Source of the DNA: Aristolochia californica
Lineage: Eukaryota > Streptophyta > Magnoliopsida > Piperales > Aristolochiaceae
Reading direction: 5' to 3'
Assembly: GCA_029961685.1 (NCBI GenBank)
Contig: JARWKL010000011.1
Coordinates: 7,380,501 to 7,444,500, forward strand
Length of the DNA: 64,000 nucleotides
Shown here in pieces: positions 48,181 to 59,370 of this stretch. The notes under the pieces are model-generated. The model was not told where the DNA came from. It searched no databases and saw only the letters and a program-made list of their open reading frames with translations. Every line of letters starts with the position of its first letter. Position 1 is the stretch's first letter. A program made the translations under genes and the position numbers.

Positions 48181-49483
48181 TTGATGATTTAGATGGATTT
48201 AAGTTTGTCTATAATAAAAGTCGCCTCTCAAGACCAGTACCAATGCTCAAACTGGACAGGAAATTAAAATTTTCTTCTGGAGGAAAATTGAGGGACAACT
48301 CATATATGCCAAATTCATAGGTTAAGAGTGGTCGGGCAATCGGAGCAGTTATAATTCCAGGAAGTGTTAGAGGCCTTGCCAGAGATTCTTCTACTCGAGG
48401 ACGTGGACATGGTGATAGGAAGTGTATCCATTGTGGTCAAATTAATCATTTTTCAAACAAGTGCTAGGAGAAGTTAGAATTCTAGTGTGACATAAAAAGA
48501 GTCTATAGCCTATACCGATGCTCAAGAAGAGATTTAACAGCTTCTACAATGACAAAGACAATTGACTGCTACACTCGCACCCTCTACTTTCAATTTCTCT
48601 TCCACTGCAAGTGTCACCATGGCAAGCACAGGTGTGCAAACACTAAAGTGTCTCATTCTTCCTCCTAGATCATTCATGCAGGAGCGTTCACACACATTTG
48701 AGGTATGTCCAGCTTATTTAATTCTATTACCCCATCTCAGTCTTACCATACTGTTACATTGGCTAGTGGCTCCACCTCCCCTATTCAGGGGAGGTACTAT
48801 TCATACTACATATCACATGTCGAATTCTGTTTGATTTGTTTGCCATTTTCCTATGAATCTGCTATCTATAAGCAATATTACCAAGTCTTTAAGTTGTTTA
48901 CAACATTTTTTTCCAGCTTCATACGTCTTTGAAGATTTGTAGACAAAAAGTATGATTGGTTTGAGGCATGAGAATGGTGAGCTCTACATTTTGGATGATG
49001 TTTCTCTTCCAAAGGCAGTAGCTTGTGCAACAAATGATTTCCTGTATTTGTGACACCTACACTTGGGACATCCATCACTAGCTAAGCTACATATATCTTT
49101 TCTTCTTTGCTAGTTGATCTTTTTTGAGTGTGAATCATGTCAACAAGGAAACCATCGTCAAGCTAGCTTTCAACAAGTCCAAGTCACATTTCAAAAAAAA
49201 GAAGTTCAAGTCATAGTTCTCAAGTCTTTTTAAGTTAGTCCATTCTAATGTATGGGGTTTGTGTCCAGTACCTAGTTATTTTAGTTTTAAATACTGTCTC
49301 ATTTATTGATGATTTTGTTTAGCTAGAATTTTGAGCATAGCGACACAAATATCATCAAAAGAAGGTTTGGTTGTTAAACTTAGAATTTGTGTTTTGGCTA
49401 CATAAAGGTATGTCTGTAAATTAGCCAAACAAATTGCTTTACTAGCTCCTCTCTATTTCTTAAATTGCGCTGTTTGTGGAATA
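48181..49483 (+). mobile_element. Ty1/copia gag-protease-pre-integrase fragment H
   Basis: Degenerate plus-strand frames read a zinc knuckle (HGDRKCIHCGQINHFSNKC, C-x2-C-x4-H-x4-C intact, about 48405-48470), a protease stretch (GMSSLFNSITPSQSYHTVTL...GSTSPIQG, about 48700-48790), pre-integrase remnants and LVHSNVWGLCPVPS (integrase start, about 49230-49280). It resembles copia E closely in motif order and wording. Both ends are missing. It sits next to the LUT1 exons, in the opposite orientation. Confidence 0.75.
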
Positions 49484-49506
49484 TGGTTGAGTTAATTTTC
49501 ACTCTT

Positions 49507-49719
49507 TCAAGAATCCTCAAAACTGAGCAAAGTATTCATTAAGGTTGCCTTCATGTATTGTATTGTACATTGCCTAAAATACTTCAAAGAGTCTTTGGTG
49601 ACTTTCAGAACCAAATAAAGTTTAGCACAAGTGTCCCATATCACTTCAGTAGTTTCCAAGTGAACAACATTGTTGGCTACAGATTCTTCCATGCTATTAA
49701 TCATCCAATTGATGACTAA
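49507..49719 (-). mobile_element. Copia gag fragment G, downstream half
   Basis: The minus strand reads VINWMINSMEESVANNVVHL, then ETTEVIWDTCAKLY and a coiled stretch to a stop at 49507. It is the direct continuation of the half at 54089-54303; the Harbinger-type element lies between. The gag phrase ...KEDTL / VINWMINSM is restored when the element and one TTA are removed, which is good evidence for the insertion boundaries. Confidence 0.75.
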
Positions 49720-49883
49720 GGGGGGGTTAGTCAATTTGAAGGACGAGATGATCTTGCTGGAAAGCCAATATACTCTAGGAGGATGGTTCTGTTTCATGGA
49801 GAAAAAGAAAAAAACACTTTTTTGTGTTAAGTCACTCTGGAAAGCCAATATACTCTAGAGTGATGCGACGTTGGGAGCTGCGA

Positions 49884-52524
49884 GGGGAATCGTCCGTCCT
49901 CCAACCAAAGACGACGCCGACGCCGACGGCAAAGACGATGCCGAAGAAGTCGAAGGTAAGGTTGTCGACGGCGGAAAACATTCCCAATCGAGTGAAAGAG
50001 GATGGAGATCCCAACCAAGTGGAGGAAGATGGTGACGGAGAATGGCACATGGCAAGAGGCCGGAATTCCGGGAAAAAAGAAAAACGAAAGGAAGAAGAAA
50101 TAGCGTGGGTCGTCGGAAATTCAGAAATCTCGCTGGAACTCAAACCAGGGAGAACCGAAAAGGTGATACGAATTACAGCGAAAAATGGAAATAAGCAATC
50201 TTTCATCTCAATACCGTTGGCCGCAGCCTTGGATTTCGCAGTTTGTCTCGTAGATGAAGAAATGTTGCAAGTTCCTCGGCTTCGAGAGATTAGAATCGGA
50301 GAGCTCTCTTTCTCCGTTTCGGTTTTTTGACAAAGAGGAACGAGGACGTTGAAAGTCGTCCAAAGCAGAGGTATGTTGATAATGGCCCGAGTGTACCTCC
50401 CCGAAAAATTTTGCACATCCTTCTGTTGGAAAGTTTTGAGAGAAAAACTACTAAGCTTCATCCCATCGAAATCGCCCTTGAGACCCCCATCCATTCATCC
50501 CGTCCCTCCCGAAAAAGACAACCTTCAGTTCCCCCCTCTCTCATCTCAGAAATCCATCCCACCTTCGAATATCTTGATTCCGTCAGGCCAGAAATCCCTC
50601 CCCCCAAAAACCAAAATATTGTCATACATTTGCCCTCTGACTTCTTCTCGACCGGATGTAAAGCTTTAAAATCAGCCCTCAAGGTGAAGACCAAGTCCGT
50701 CAAATGGACAAATGAGACCCTCGCGTACTGGTTTCGGGATAAAATCTACATCGACTACCTCCAGAAAATCTCCTGGTTGAGCCCTCGACAGTGGCTGGTC
50801 TTTCTTAACTCGTGGGAGGAGGTGAAGATAGCCCTCGACGAAAGCTTTTGGGAGGCCGAAACTGAGATAACGGTGTCGGAATGGGAGGAAACCCCCAGGA
50901 ATCTTCCCCTCAGACAATGGATATCCGTCAAGGGACTTCCAATAGAATTGTGGTTGAAGGAGGTCCTACGACGAGTATTCTGTGCTTTTGGAACCATCAT
51001 AAGATGGGACAACGACACGATGGAGAAAAAGAAATTGGACATCGCCAAGGCGTTCGTTACCCCAAACACGGGTTGGCCTGAATCTCTCTTCACGGAGTTA
51101 ATTTTTGGCGGCGATTTCGTATGGCTTGAGGTGTCTTTCAGAGCCATGGAGATCCTGCGACTGCCGGAGCTTCGCCGGACTCAAAGGAGACGAGCTACTC
51201 TGGAGGCCAACTCACCCCCAAACTGAGTCAACACGGTCTTTAACTCATCGGATTCAGGTGAGTCAACCTCTTTACCGAGTTCTGGATTGAACTCGGGCTC
51301 AAATTCAAAATCGTGGGGAAGTATTTCGAAACGAGATGACAGCTCGCTTTTCGAAATACAAAAGGTGTTTCAAATCCAGGGAATCTTAGACCCGAGTCCC
51401 GATGACTCCAGCAAGGGCCCGTCAACGATACATCTTGAAAAATACTCCCGGTGTACTCCAAGCGAGGGACTGCGTCTTCCCAAAAACTCCTGCGCAAGCC
51501 TCCAGACACCGATGAAGGCGACTAAAATAAACGAAGCACCCCTCCTCGAGGTGTCATCTGCCATCTCTAAATCAAAATCAAGGACTGACGGTGAAAATCG
51601 GGAGGACGAAGTCCACACATCTTCCGGTTCGTAGTGCAAAGAAGGGAGTCTCCAAAAAGACGATCTGAAGCCCCATCCAGGTACGATTTTCGAAAATCTG
51701 ACTCAGTCAATTTCAAAGGAGTTTTCTTCGAACAGTGCAGATAGACCGTCTACAGGAGCAACACCGAAGGGTGTTCACTTTTTTCAAGGCAGTTTTCAAA
51801 TTGTATAGCAGAAAATCCAAATACTGCTTCAGGAACCCCCCTCTCAACTTTCTCAAACCCCCACACCTCTACCCCTTGTACGCCTACCCCCATCTACTCG
51901 AGCCCAGAAATACTGCAAGCCACACTACCCTCCTCCTCTGCTTCCCTATCCCACGGCTCCAACTCCCAAGGAAACCACCCCTCAATTAGTGCAACCCTAC
52001 CTCTCCCCCAGAAAAGTCCTCTCGATCCCCCATCCTTTTCCTCAACCCGCCACTAGAATCTTCATTCTCGAGATCAGCACCGCTCACAACAAAATTCTAA
52101 TTATGATCTCGAGCATACACTCCAAAACATACAATCTAGCCAACCTAGCAAATTCACTACTCCCAAAACCATAAATGAAAACTGTCAAGTGACATCTCTC
52201 TTTTCGGATATCCCGGACACCACTGGATTGGGAATAACAGAGCCTGCTCACTTACCCCCTCAGCAAGAAACAGACACTAATGCCTCCAGAATTCCAACGC
52301 CGGCCAATCTCCACAATCAGGACAGCCCAGTTACTCCCCAAACCCCTCTCTCTCCTGGTAGACCTAGCCGTGTGGTCAAGGCACTCCAAGTGGAAAGGCA
52401 CAAATATGATGCGGAATCTTGGCAGCAAATGATGGATTTGGCCCATCTTATGGGAGCAATTTTTAGAGGCCCGTTACCTGGAGACAGAAATGCATCCGGA
52501 GTCATCAAGTATGGTAATAAATGA
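49884..52524 (+). pseudogene. LINE ORF1 (DUF4283-type), frameshifted
   Basis: Frames at 49824-50330, 50327-51226 and 52189-52524 read in series as a plant L1-type ORF1. The middle one contains the DUF4283-like core: TLAYWFRDKIYIDYLQKISW, WLVFLNSWEEVKIALDESFW, LPLRQWISVKGLPIELW and IIRWDNDTM. ORF1 proteins bind LINE RNA. The last part ends YGNK and its TGA overlaps the ORF2 ATG (ATGA at 52521-52524), a common bicistronic layout. The parts between 51226 and 52189 are interrupted by stops. The composition is richer in G+C than neighbouring DNA. Confidence 0.75.
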
Positions 52525-53016
52525 TCGTGCTTTCCTGGAATGTTCGAGGAATTGGGGCTTTCCGGAAGAGGGGATTGATCTCTAATTTTATTTCGCAATT
52601 CAAGCCTTCCATTGCGATCCTCCAAGAAACAAAGTGTCAAGAGATGTCCGATGCTATCGTCAAAGAGCTTTGGTCCAATTCTTCTATTAAGTGGGTGGTT
52701 GTCAATGCTGAGGGTAACTCGGGAGGTATCCTAGTCGCTTGGGACTCGACGCTCTTGACATCCTTGAAAGTATTTGAAGGCCGTTTCTCTTTGGATCTGT
52801 AGTTTAGAGACCTCTCCTTGGGCAAAATCTGGTGTGTAGGGGGTATATATGGTCTGACCAGATACCGTGAGCGTGGCTTATTTTGGGAAGAACTCAGTAA
52901 TCTCTGCCAGTCCTGGAGACTTCCATGGCTCTTCGCTGGTGATTTCAATGCCATTCGATACTGCGGTGAGAAGAAACCGCCGGCTAATCGCATTTCTGCT
53001 TCTATGCGTGGTTTCA
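52521..53016 (+). pseudogene. LINE ORF2, endonuclease part only
   Basis: ATG 52521 opens MIVLSWNVRGIGAFRKRGLI, then AILQETKCQ, GNSGGILVAWD, a stop at 52801, IWCVGGIYG and LFAGDFNAIRYCGEKKP. NVRG, QETK and GDFN are the conserved blocks of the apurinic-type endonuclease that nicks target DNA for LINE insertion. The sequence stops after SASMRGF near 53016, before the end of the endonuclease domain; the reverse transcriptase is absent. Downstream, the sequence switches to a Harbinger transposase. Confidence 0.88.
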
Positions 53017-53019
53017 AAT

Positions 53020-53499
53020 CTTCCGGGATTTTTGGCTCCATATCGAGGAACCCGATATCATCTGCAAGAATTTGGAGATAATATTCCTAGAAATGAAAAA
53101 GAATTATTCAACCGAAGACATTCATCTTTACGAAATATTATTGAGCGAACTTTTGGTGCTTTAAAAGCTTGATTTCAAATGTTAAAAGGCACTCCTCCAT
53201 TTTCTTTTAAGATCCAGGTGAAAATTGTACATGCTTGTTGCATATTGCACAATTATATACGTGCAGAAGATTATGATGATATATTTGAAGATGAAGATGA
53301 TGATTCGGGTGGCGAGCTCGGTGGAGGAGGTGATGCGGTCCAATTAGGTGCAATGGATGATACAGATAGCGATGATTGCGATGATCTTGAGGATGTGGGT
53401 AGCCAAGTAACAAGCATTCGAAAGCAGAGTGCATTAGAATCCACAAGAGCCGCACAATTTCGAGATGCCATATCGACTTCCATGTGGAACGATAAATGA
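53020..53499 (+). pseudogene. PIF/Harbinger transposase C-terminal fragment
   Basis: The plus strand reads FLAPYRGTRYHLQEFG, RNEKELFNRRHSSLRNIIER, TFGALKA (stop), FQMLKGTPPFSFKIQVKIV and ACCILHNYIRAEDYDD, then an acidic tail to 53499. This is the end of the DDE_4-type nuclease; the glutamate in NIIERTFG matches the third catalytic residue. The single stop (TGA at 53170) sits where Arg is usual (KxRF), consistent with a CGA-to-TGA change. The catalytic Asp residues and the N-terminus are missing. The second frame after the stop is open to TGA 53497. Confidence 0.88.
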
Positions 53500-54088
53500 T
53501 GGTTTACTCTTATTACTTTTGAACATGCGTCATTTATATGTACTAAACTTGTAAATTGTTGATTTTAATATTAAAGGCACGAACTCGTTATTTGAATAAT
53601 TTTTTTTAGGTTATTTTCAAAGTTGTATATGTATTTATTTATTATTTTTTTATTTTTATTACTATATTAAACTTCATATTTAAGTCTCTAGTAAATAAAA
53701 TATAATTAAAGTATGCATTTGATTAATTAATTACTTTTAATTTTGTCAAAATATATTATTAATTAATACCATGCAAATCTATCTTATGTTATTAATATAA
53801 TACTTTTTATTCATTAATCATAATTTTTTTTATTTACTCTATTGTATTAGTGATTTAATAGTGGTAATTAAAATATTATTAACTCAAGCACTTGGTTTAA
53901 TTAACTTATTTTTATAATTAACAAAATCAATGGTTTTAAATTTCGAAGATGAAGATGAAGTTGTCCACACTAACACCCTATTTCGAAAATTTTGAAGATG
54001 AAATTGTCCACACTAACACCCATTTCGAAGATGAAGATGAAGATCAAATTTCCAGTTTGTTGACTAACCCCCCCCCCCCCCCCCCACC
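53500..54088 (+). other. Harbinger 3' region and terminal repeat
   Basis: This is A/T-rich noncoding sequence with GAAGATGAAGATGAAG words close to the terminus and the end GACTAACC plus about 19 C. The block 53640-54075 is shared, reversed, with 25357-25790. The C-run length is unlikely to be exact. Confidence 0.75.
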
Positions 54089-54303
54089 TAAAGTATCTTC
54101 CTTGAGCCACTTCTTGTAGATGGCATCTTCCTCATCAGTAAGGGGAGGAGATTTGGTAAGGTGATCAACGGTCACAGAAAATAAAAAACCTCTTGATGGA
54201 CTAGGACCAAGATGCATGATTAGAGACTCCTTTTAATGGCACTGTAGTAATTTCAGAAAATAAGTTTCCCAACCTCATAGGAGGGAGAAGAGTTCTCAGC
54301 CAT
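54089..54303 (-). mobile_element. Copia gag fragment G, upstream half
   Basis: From ATG (minus, 54303) the frame reads MAENSSPSYEVGKLIF and, after a shift, SRGFLFSVTVDHLTKSPPLT and EEDAIYKKWLKEDTL. This N-terminal copia gag pattern leads directly into VINWMINSM at 49719 once the inserted element is removed. The start context and a stop near 54255 show it is broken. Confidence 0.7.
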
Positions 54304-55050
54304 AATGAGTCAATTAGGAACCAAAACAAAAAGATTGATTTATATGTTCTCAATGACAATGAGAAATGAAAAGTTACTATAAAGATGACTACTTATGAGA
54401 AACTTTCATCAACTAAGCCCAGAATTAATGTGCAAACTTAAGAGGTTTGTCTGAAGGAAACTGAAAAAAAAGGAGAAACATGTAGAGAGAGAAATTGAGA
54501 AATTGAAGAAAGGGAAAAAGTGAGAGGAGAGTCTCTGAATTACTCTCCTTGGGATCGTGCACAACCCCATCTTTTATTCACTTAAGTAAGAGACAATTAC
54601 AAATATACCCTTATTTACTTACATTTCACTTAAACCCTTATATTTCTCAATATACATATGCAAATTACACCAAATTTGAAGTATAAGTAGATCTAAACAT
54701 GCTGAACAATATAATGTCTACTCCAAAAATTACAACTAATGTAAAATAACGAAACTACCCTTCAGCAGATTTTCTAACAGAAAAAAATACCAATCTGGAT
54801 TTATTCTCAAAGGATTAAAGAGGAACTAGTTTGATGAGCCTAAAATAAGGAACAACTGCAATCTCTCCATGCACATAAATTTCAAAAATAAGGCTTCAAA
54901 CCCTCAATTAGGTGGGTTTCACTAATTGGAAAAATTTAGAGAACATCAAGTAGACCAAAAATTTAAGGTATGAAATCAAGGAGGAATGCTTGGTTTTTTA
55001 ACGGCAATCCAACGAATCTAACTATGCAATGAACAGCATAGTTTTAAAGA
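54304..55050. other. Probable leader/LTR of copia G and unassigned sequence
   Basis: This should be the 5' side of the minus-strand copia G. The minus strand has a TATA-like AATAAAAGATGGGG phrase near 54565 and a run of AG-rich sequence, but no primer site or LTR end was recognised. Confidence 0.35.
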
Positions 55051-55051
55051 A

Positions 55052-55690
55052 GAACGAAATTGCTCTTGCAAGGTTGTTTCATGGGATGTAATATGCATGG
55101 GAGAAGACTGAATTATGCATGGGAGAGTTAAAAAAACCATTAAAGATCTTGTTGTTTTTCCAGGTATAAAAATCAAAAGTTATCTTAAGAGAGAAGATGG
55201 CAACTCATGAATTGTGGCAGCAGAATATCTTGAGTTCTCCTCTTGTTGTAGCAGCTATGTGATGACTTCCCATTCATCAAAAGTATTAACTCCTACTCTA
55301 GTACCATGTTAAATTCTAGGGCCTCAACTCATAAATTCTTCAGTTAGGTAAGAAGGAGAGTAAGAAGAAGGAACAACGAAATTGCTCTTGCAATGGTTGT
55401 TTCATGGGATGTAATATGCATGAGAGAAGACTGAATTATGCATGGAAGAGTTAAAAAAAACATTAAAGATCTTGTTGTTTTTCCAGGTATAAAAATCAAA
55501 AGTTATCTTAAGAGAGAAGATGGCAACTCATGAATTGTGGCAGCAGAATATCTTGAGTTCTCCTCTTGTTGTAGCAGCTATGTGATGACTTCCCATACAT
55601 CAAAAGTATTAACACCTACTCTAGTACCATGTTAAATTCTAGGGCCTCAACTCATAAATTCTTCGGTTAGGTAAGAAGGAGAGTAAGAGA
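55052..55690 (-). repeat. Tandem duplication (322-bp unit) spanning an LTR/primer-site junction
   Basis: The segment 55052-55373 is repeated at 55374-55690: GAACGAAATTGCTCTTGCAA, GGTATAAAAATCAAAAGTTA, CATGAATTGTGGCAGCAG and TAGTACCATGTTAAATTCTA occur in each. In minus sense TTTAACATGGTACTAGAG looks like an LTR end followed by a primer site close to TGGTATCAGAG, so each unit holds an LTR edge plus adjacent leader. The right-hand unit continues into more LTR-like sequence to about 55920. Confidence 0.8.
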
Positions 55691-55929
55691 GAAGAAGAAG
55701 AAGGAAGAAAGCAAGAAGGAGAAGAAGCTTGTCTAGGAGTATGGAGGCTAGACATGAGGAGAAAGCTAGGAGAGAAAGAGAGCTCCACCTTAGGGCATAC
55801 AAGAGCTCCTCTCCTTCATCTTATTTATAATAAAAACCTTGACATAATTACAACTCTGTCCTTCAGCAATAATTAATAAGAAAAACTAGATAACTAAAGC
55901 TGAATACATGACTACTTGTATCACTTATT

Positions 55930-56560
55930 TATGTAGATCATATTATATTATCTGGAAGTAATAAAAAAGGAATCCAACAGGTGAAAAAACATCTCACTAA
56001 ACATTTTCAGACTTAAAGAGTTAGGGTCACTAAAGTATTTTATGGGCATTGAGGTTGCGAGGAGTGAAGTAGAAATTGTATTAACTCAATAGAAATATGT
56101 GATAGATATGCTCCAAGAGTAGGGATTACCAGGGCAAAGCGTTACAAAAAGCCCTACAAAATTTGGTCATAACCTCCATGAAGATGATAGTAGATTGTGT
56201 ATCAGAAGGCTGGTAGGTAAGCTTATTTATGGTACTATCACATGTCCAAATATATCATAGTCAGCCAATTCATGGAATGTCCCCATAAAATTCATTAGAA
56301 AGCAACCCAGAGGATATTACGATACTTGAAGGGAGCACCTGAGGCATACTCAAACGCGAATTATGCTGGGTCAAAATTGGATAGAAAATCTACTGCTAGA
56401 TATTGTGTTTTTGTTGGCAAAAACTTGGTAGCTGGGAGAGTAGAAAACAAAATGCGGTAGCTCACTCAAGTACAGAAGCTCAATACCGAGGAATGGCGCA
56501 TACAATAAGTGAACTTATGTGAGTCAGATCAGTTTTACTAGAAATGAATTTTATTACTAT
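55930..56560 (+). mobile_element. Ty1/copia RT-RNase H fragment I
   Basis: Degenerate plus frames read LGSLKYFMGIEVARSEVE, KYVIDMLQE, LVGKLIYGTITCPN, SQFMECPHK and ATQRILRYLKGAPE, then the RNase H phrases NYAGSKLDRKSTARYCVFVG and AHTISEL-like AHTISELM. Stops are frequent. Both ends are missing; it abuts the LTR starting at about 56582. Confidence 0.8.
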
Positions 56561-56581
56561 AGAAACCATGAATATGCACTA

Positions 56582-56980
56582 TGTTATGCATACAATAACA
56601 TTATTATTTTAATTATTTTTTCTTTAATTTACTTTATTTATTTCAGTTTTAGGCCATAGGAGTATTTTTGGAATATTTTATGTATAGGGGTATTTTTGTA
56701 ATATTTTATCTTAAACCCTAACAAGGTGAACCCTATTTAAGGGGTAAGAGTAATGAGAAAAGAGAAGCATTGATTTAAGGTTAATTTTAGGTTAAACAGG
56801 CTTGGAGCTCTCCTTGACGAGTTCTAGGGTTTTCAAGCTTCTCTTTGGCTTGATCTTCGTCTTCCTCTCCATATCTTCCTACAATTCCACATAGTATCCC
56901 TACAATAACCTGTGGCAGATCCAGGACCGTAACAACGAATCCTTGTGGCAGATCTGGGACCGTAACAACTGGTATCAGAG
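56582..56980 (+). mobile_element. 5' LTR and primer site of LTR element J
   Basis: An LTR-like block starts TGTTATGCATACAATAAC at 56582 and ends ...CCGTAACAAC next to the primer site TGGTATCAGAG at 56970-56980. It contains a CCCTATTTAAGGGG promoter-like stretch (about 56730) and two copies of TGTGGCAGATC(C/T)(A/G)GGACCGT near 56911 and 56945. The 3' LTR was not found before 64000. The start is inferred from the TG dinucleotide and from where the copia fragment ends. Confidence 0.55.
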
Positions 56981-56990
56981 TAGGAACACA

Positions 56991-57305
56991 ATGGGCTATT
57001 CATCTTCCCCAGAAGAATGGATTGTTTTGGACAAGGTACACAATTCAATAGAAAAACTATTGGAAAAATTATGCAAAGAACCGGGAGAAATATGCGCAGG
57101 GTATGCATCTTCCACAGGGTATCAATCTTCCATTGGAAGTTCTACAAGGGAGCCATGCGTTGCCGCGGAGAAGGTCATACAACCACACACGGCTGCGGAG
57201 AAGGTCATACGACCACGCGCGGCCGCGGAGAAGGTCATACGACCTAAATTCTCCAAACACAAAAAATCCACAGAACGAGAGGCAAGAGAACACTCAAACA
57301 AATAG
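56991..57305 (+). CDS. Hypothetical ORF of element J with a 10-residue repeat
   Basis: ATG 56991, just after the primer site, opens 104 codons (MGYSSSPEEWIVLDKVHNSI..., LEKLCKEPGEICAGY...). No family was recognised. The second half contains three copies of a 30-bp, 10-residue unit, AAEKVI(Q/R)P plus two variable residues, at 57160-57244. It ends in a basic KFSKHKKSTEREAREHSNK tail. Position would suit a gag or leader peptide, but no gag motif is visible. Stops follow before the hAT insertion at 57409. Confidence 0.4.
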   Translation: MGYSSSPEEWIVLDKVHNSIEKLLEKLCKEPGEICAGYASSTGYQSSIGSSTREPCVAAEKVIQPHTAAEKVIRPRAAAEKVIRPKFSKHKKSTEREAREHSNK

Positions 57306-57815
57306 AAGAAATATGAAATTCGAGAGTTCTTTGTCTCGGAAAAGCTCCCCAAACTTCCGAAATCTGACGGCGGGGACACCGATTTTTTGAAATCGGAAGG
57401 GTATTCAGTAGGGGTGGCATCGAGCTGAGCCGAGCCCGAACCTGCTTATGTTCGAGCCGAGCTTGATTTAAATATTTCGAGCCGAGCCTCGTCTCAAGCC
57501 TAAAATTGTTATCGAGCTCGAGGCCAACGAGTTTGAGTCGAGCTTCGAGCTGAGCTCGAGCCTCAACATACATTTAAAACTTTTCAAAAAATATATATCG
57601 AATAAAATGTATATAAAATTATGCATACATTTTACATAAAATTGGGCATGACCTCTACATAAAATTGGGTATAACCTATATATATTATACATGTATAAGA
57701 TTGGGCATAACCTCTACTTAAAATTGAGCATAATCTATGTATATAATACTTGTATAAAATTCGGCATGACCTCTACTTAATATTGGGCATAATCAATATA
57801 CATAATACCTGCATA

Positions 57816-57990
57816 AACACTCCATAAAAACTCCATAAAATTGTCTATATATTCCATAAACACTCCATGAAATTGTTTATACACTCCATAAAATAGTCTA
57901 AACACTCCATGAAATTGTTTATACACTCCATAAAATAGTCTAAACACTCCATGAAATTGTTTATACACTCCATAAAATAGTCTAACCACT
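57816..57990 (+). repeat. 42-bp tandem repeats in the hAT element
   Basis: CACTCCATGAAATTGTTTAT starts at 57861, 57903 and 57945, alternating with CACTCCATAAAATAGTCTAA, so the 42-bp unit is itself two related 21-bp halves. A degenerate half precedes it from 57816. Just upstream (57600-57800) a looser repeat of about 60-70 bp with 'aaaattgggcata' words occurs. Confidence 0.88.
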
Positions 57991-58097
57991 CCATACACTG
58001 CATAACATTATAAATAAACTCCATACAATAATCAAACACAACAAAATTAAATAAAATATCACTATAAATTTACAATCACCCAAATAAAAACTATAAA

Positions 58098-59370
58098 TCC
58101 TTTAAATAAAATCATATTACTATTAGATACTTACTAGAAAATTACAAGAAATATTTTAAATTTTTCTTAGGAAAGTTAAATGGACCTCTTATTGCCTTTT
58201 CTAAGGAAATAAATAAAAATTAATAATTAATCTAATATATTATTATACTTATCGATAAATTTTTAATCACATAAAATGTCAAACACAAAATTGTTATGAA
58301 AATTGTCTCATGCTCAAAGTATTATATCATCAACTGTCAAATACTTATTCAAAAATTTTCTATATGGTTTTCTAACCATCTTGGCAAGAAAATCTTACGT
58401 AGAAAATTATATGGATTTTTAAAAATAATTTATAATTAGAAAAATATTTTGAAAAAACATGAGGGACTAATGGTCCCTATATTTCTACTAAAAATGTCTT
58501 TTCAATATTTATTGAAAAAACCACTAATAGTCTCTAGAAACGTATTTCTACTAAAATATCTTTTCAATTTCTTTAAGAGCCATGAGGAAGGGACAGAGTT
58601 TTTTTTTTTTCCTTGTTTATGATCTCGCACGTAGGGCTGGCTTTGAATAAATTATATATAAAACTATGCATACATTTTTAAAAAGTATAATGATAGGGGA
58701 TTAAAATTTTAAAAAAGGATTAAAAATGCACTTATATTAATTTTATTTACTCCAATTGTTGTCTAGCTTGTTTTGTAATTTTTGAATCTGGCCACAATTT
58801 AATATGGCCTCCTTAGTGCCCTAGATGAAAATTTATATTCTAGGAAAAACTAAAAATATTTTTCTTATGATACATATTCCCAAAAAAACCTTTAAATAAA
58901 ATCTTATTACTATTAGTGACTTATTAGAAAATTACAAGAAATATTTTAAAATTTTCTTAGAAAAGTTAAATGGAACTTTTATTGCCTCTTCTAGGGAAAT
59001 AAATAAAAATTAATAATCAATCTAATATATTATTATACTTATCGATAAATTTTTAATTAAATAAAATATCAAACACAAAATTGCAATGAAAATTGCTTCA
59101 TGCTAAAAGTATTACAGCATCAACTGTTAAATACTTATTCAAAAATTTTCTATACAATTTTCTACCCCATCTTGGTACGAAAATCTTACTTAGAAAATTA
59201 TATGATTTTTAATAAAAAAATTCAATTAGAAAAATGTTCAAAAAAAACATGAGACACTAATAGTTTATAGAAACTTATTTCTATAAAATTTATTTTTAAT
59301 TTTTTTGAGAGCTATGAGGAAGAGTTTAAGGAATTTTTTTTTTTTTTTTTTTTTTTACTTTATGATCTCG
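58098..59370 (+). repeat. Direct duplication within the hAT element (offset 790 bp)
   Basis: The block 58098-about 58635 (TTTAAATAAAATCATATTAC..., ATTACAAGAAATATTTTAAA, TTATACTTATCGATAAAT) recurs at 58888-about 59370 with about 90% similarity by eye. It ends at a T-run followed by TTTATGATCTCG in both copies. The segment between, 58636-58887, is single copy. Confidence 0.88.

Larger units (their letters stand above)
49720..54088 (+). mobile_element. PIF/Harbinger-bounded element containing a LINE fragment
   Basis: Ends: left GGGGGGGTTAGTCAATTTGAAG, split here as GGGGGGGTTAGTC and AATTTGAAG; right CAGTTTGTTGACTAACC followed by a C-run. The flanking TAA at 49717-49719 and 54089-54091 (TTA in the reading sense of the gag) is the PIF/Harbinger target. 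The right 1.1 kb contains a transposase C-terminus and the A/T-rich tail also found in the element at 25357. The left 3.2 kb is a LINE (ORF1 and part of ORF2). Neither the transposase N-terminus nor the LINE RT is present, so an internal exchange or deletion joined the two. A 22-bp direct repeat (core AAAGCCAATATACTCTAG) lies at 49758 and 49838. Confidence 0.85.

Noticed and set aside
49832..50494. 220-codon open frame on the minus strand
   Set aside because: It is antisense to LINE ORF1 and has no family features.
57816..57990. Regularly spaced repeats considered as a CRISPR-like array
   Set aside because: The repeats are contiguous 42-bp units made of two related halves with no unique spacers, inside a plant transposon.
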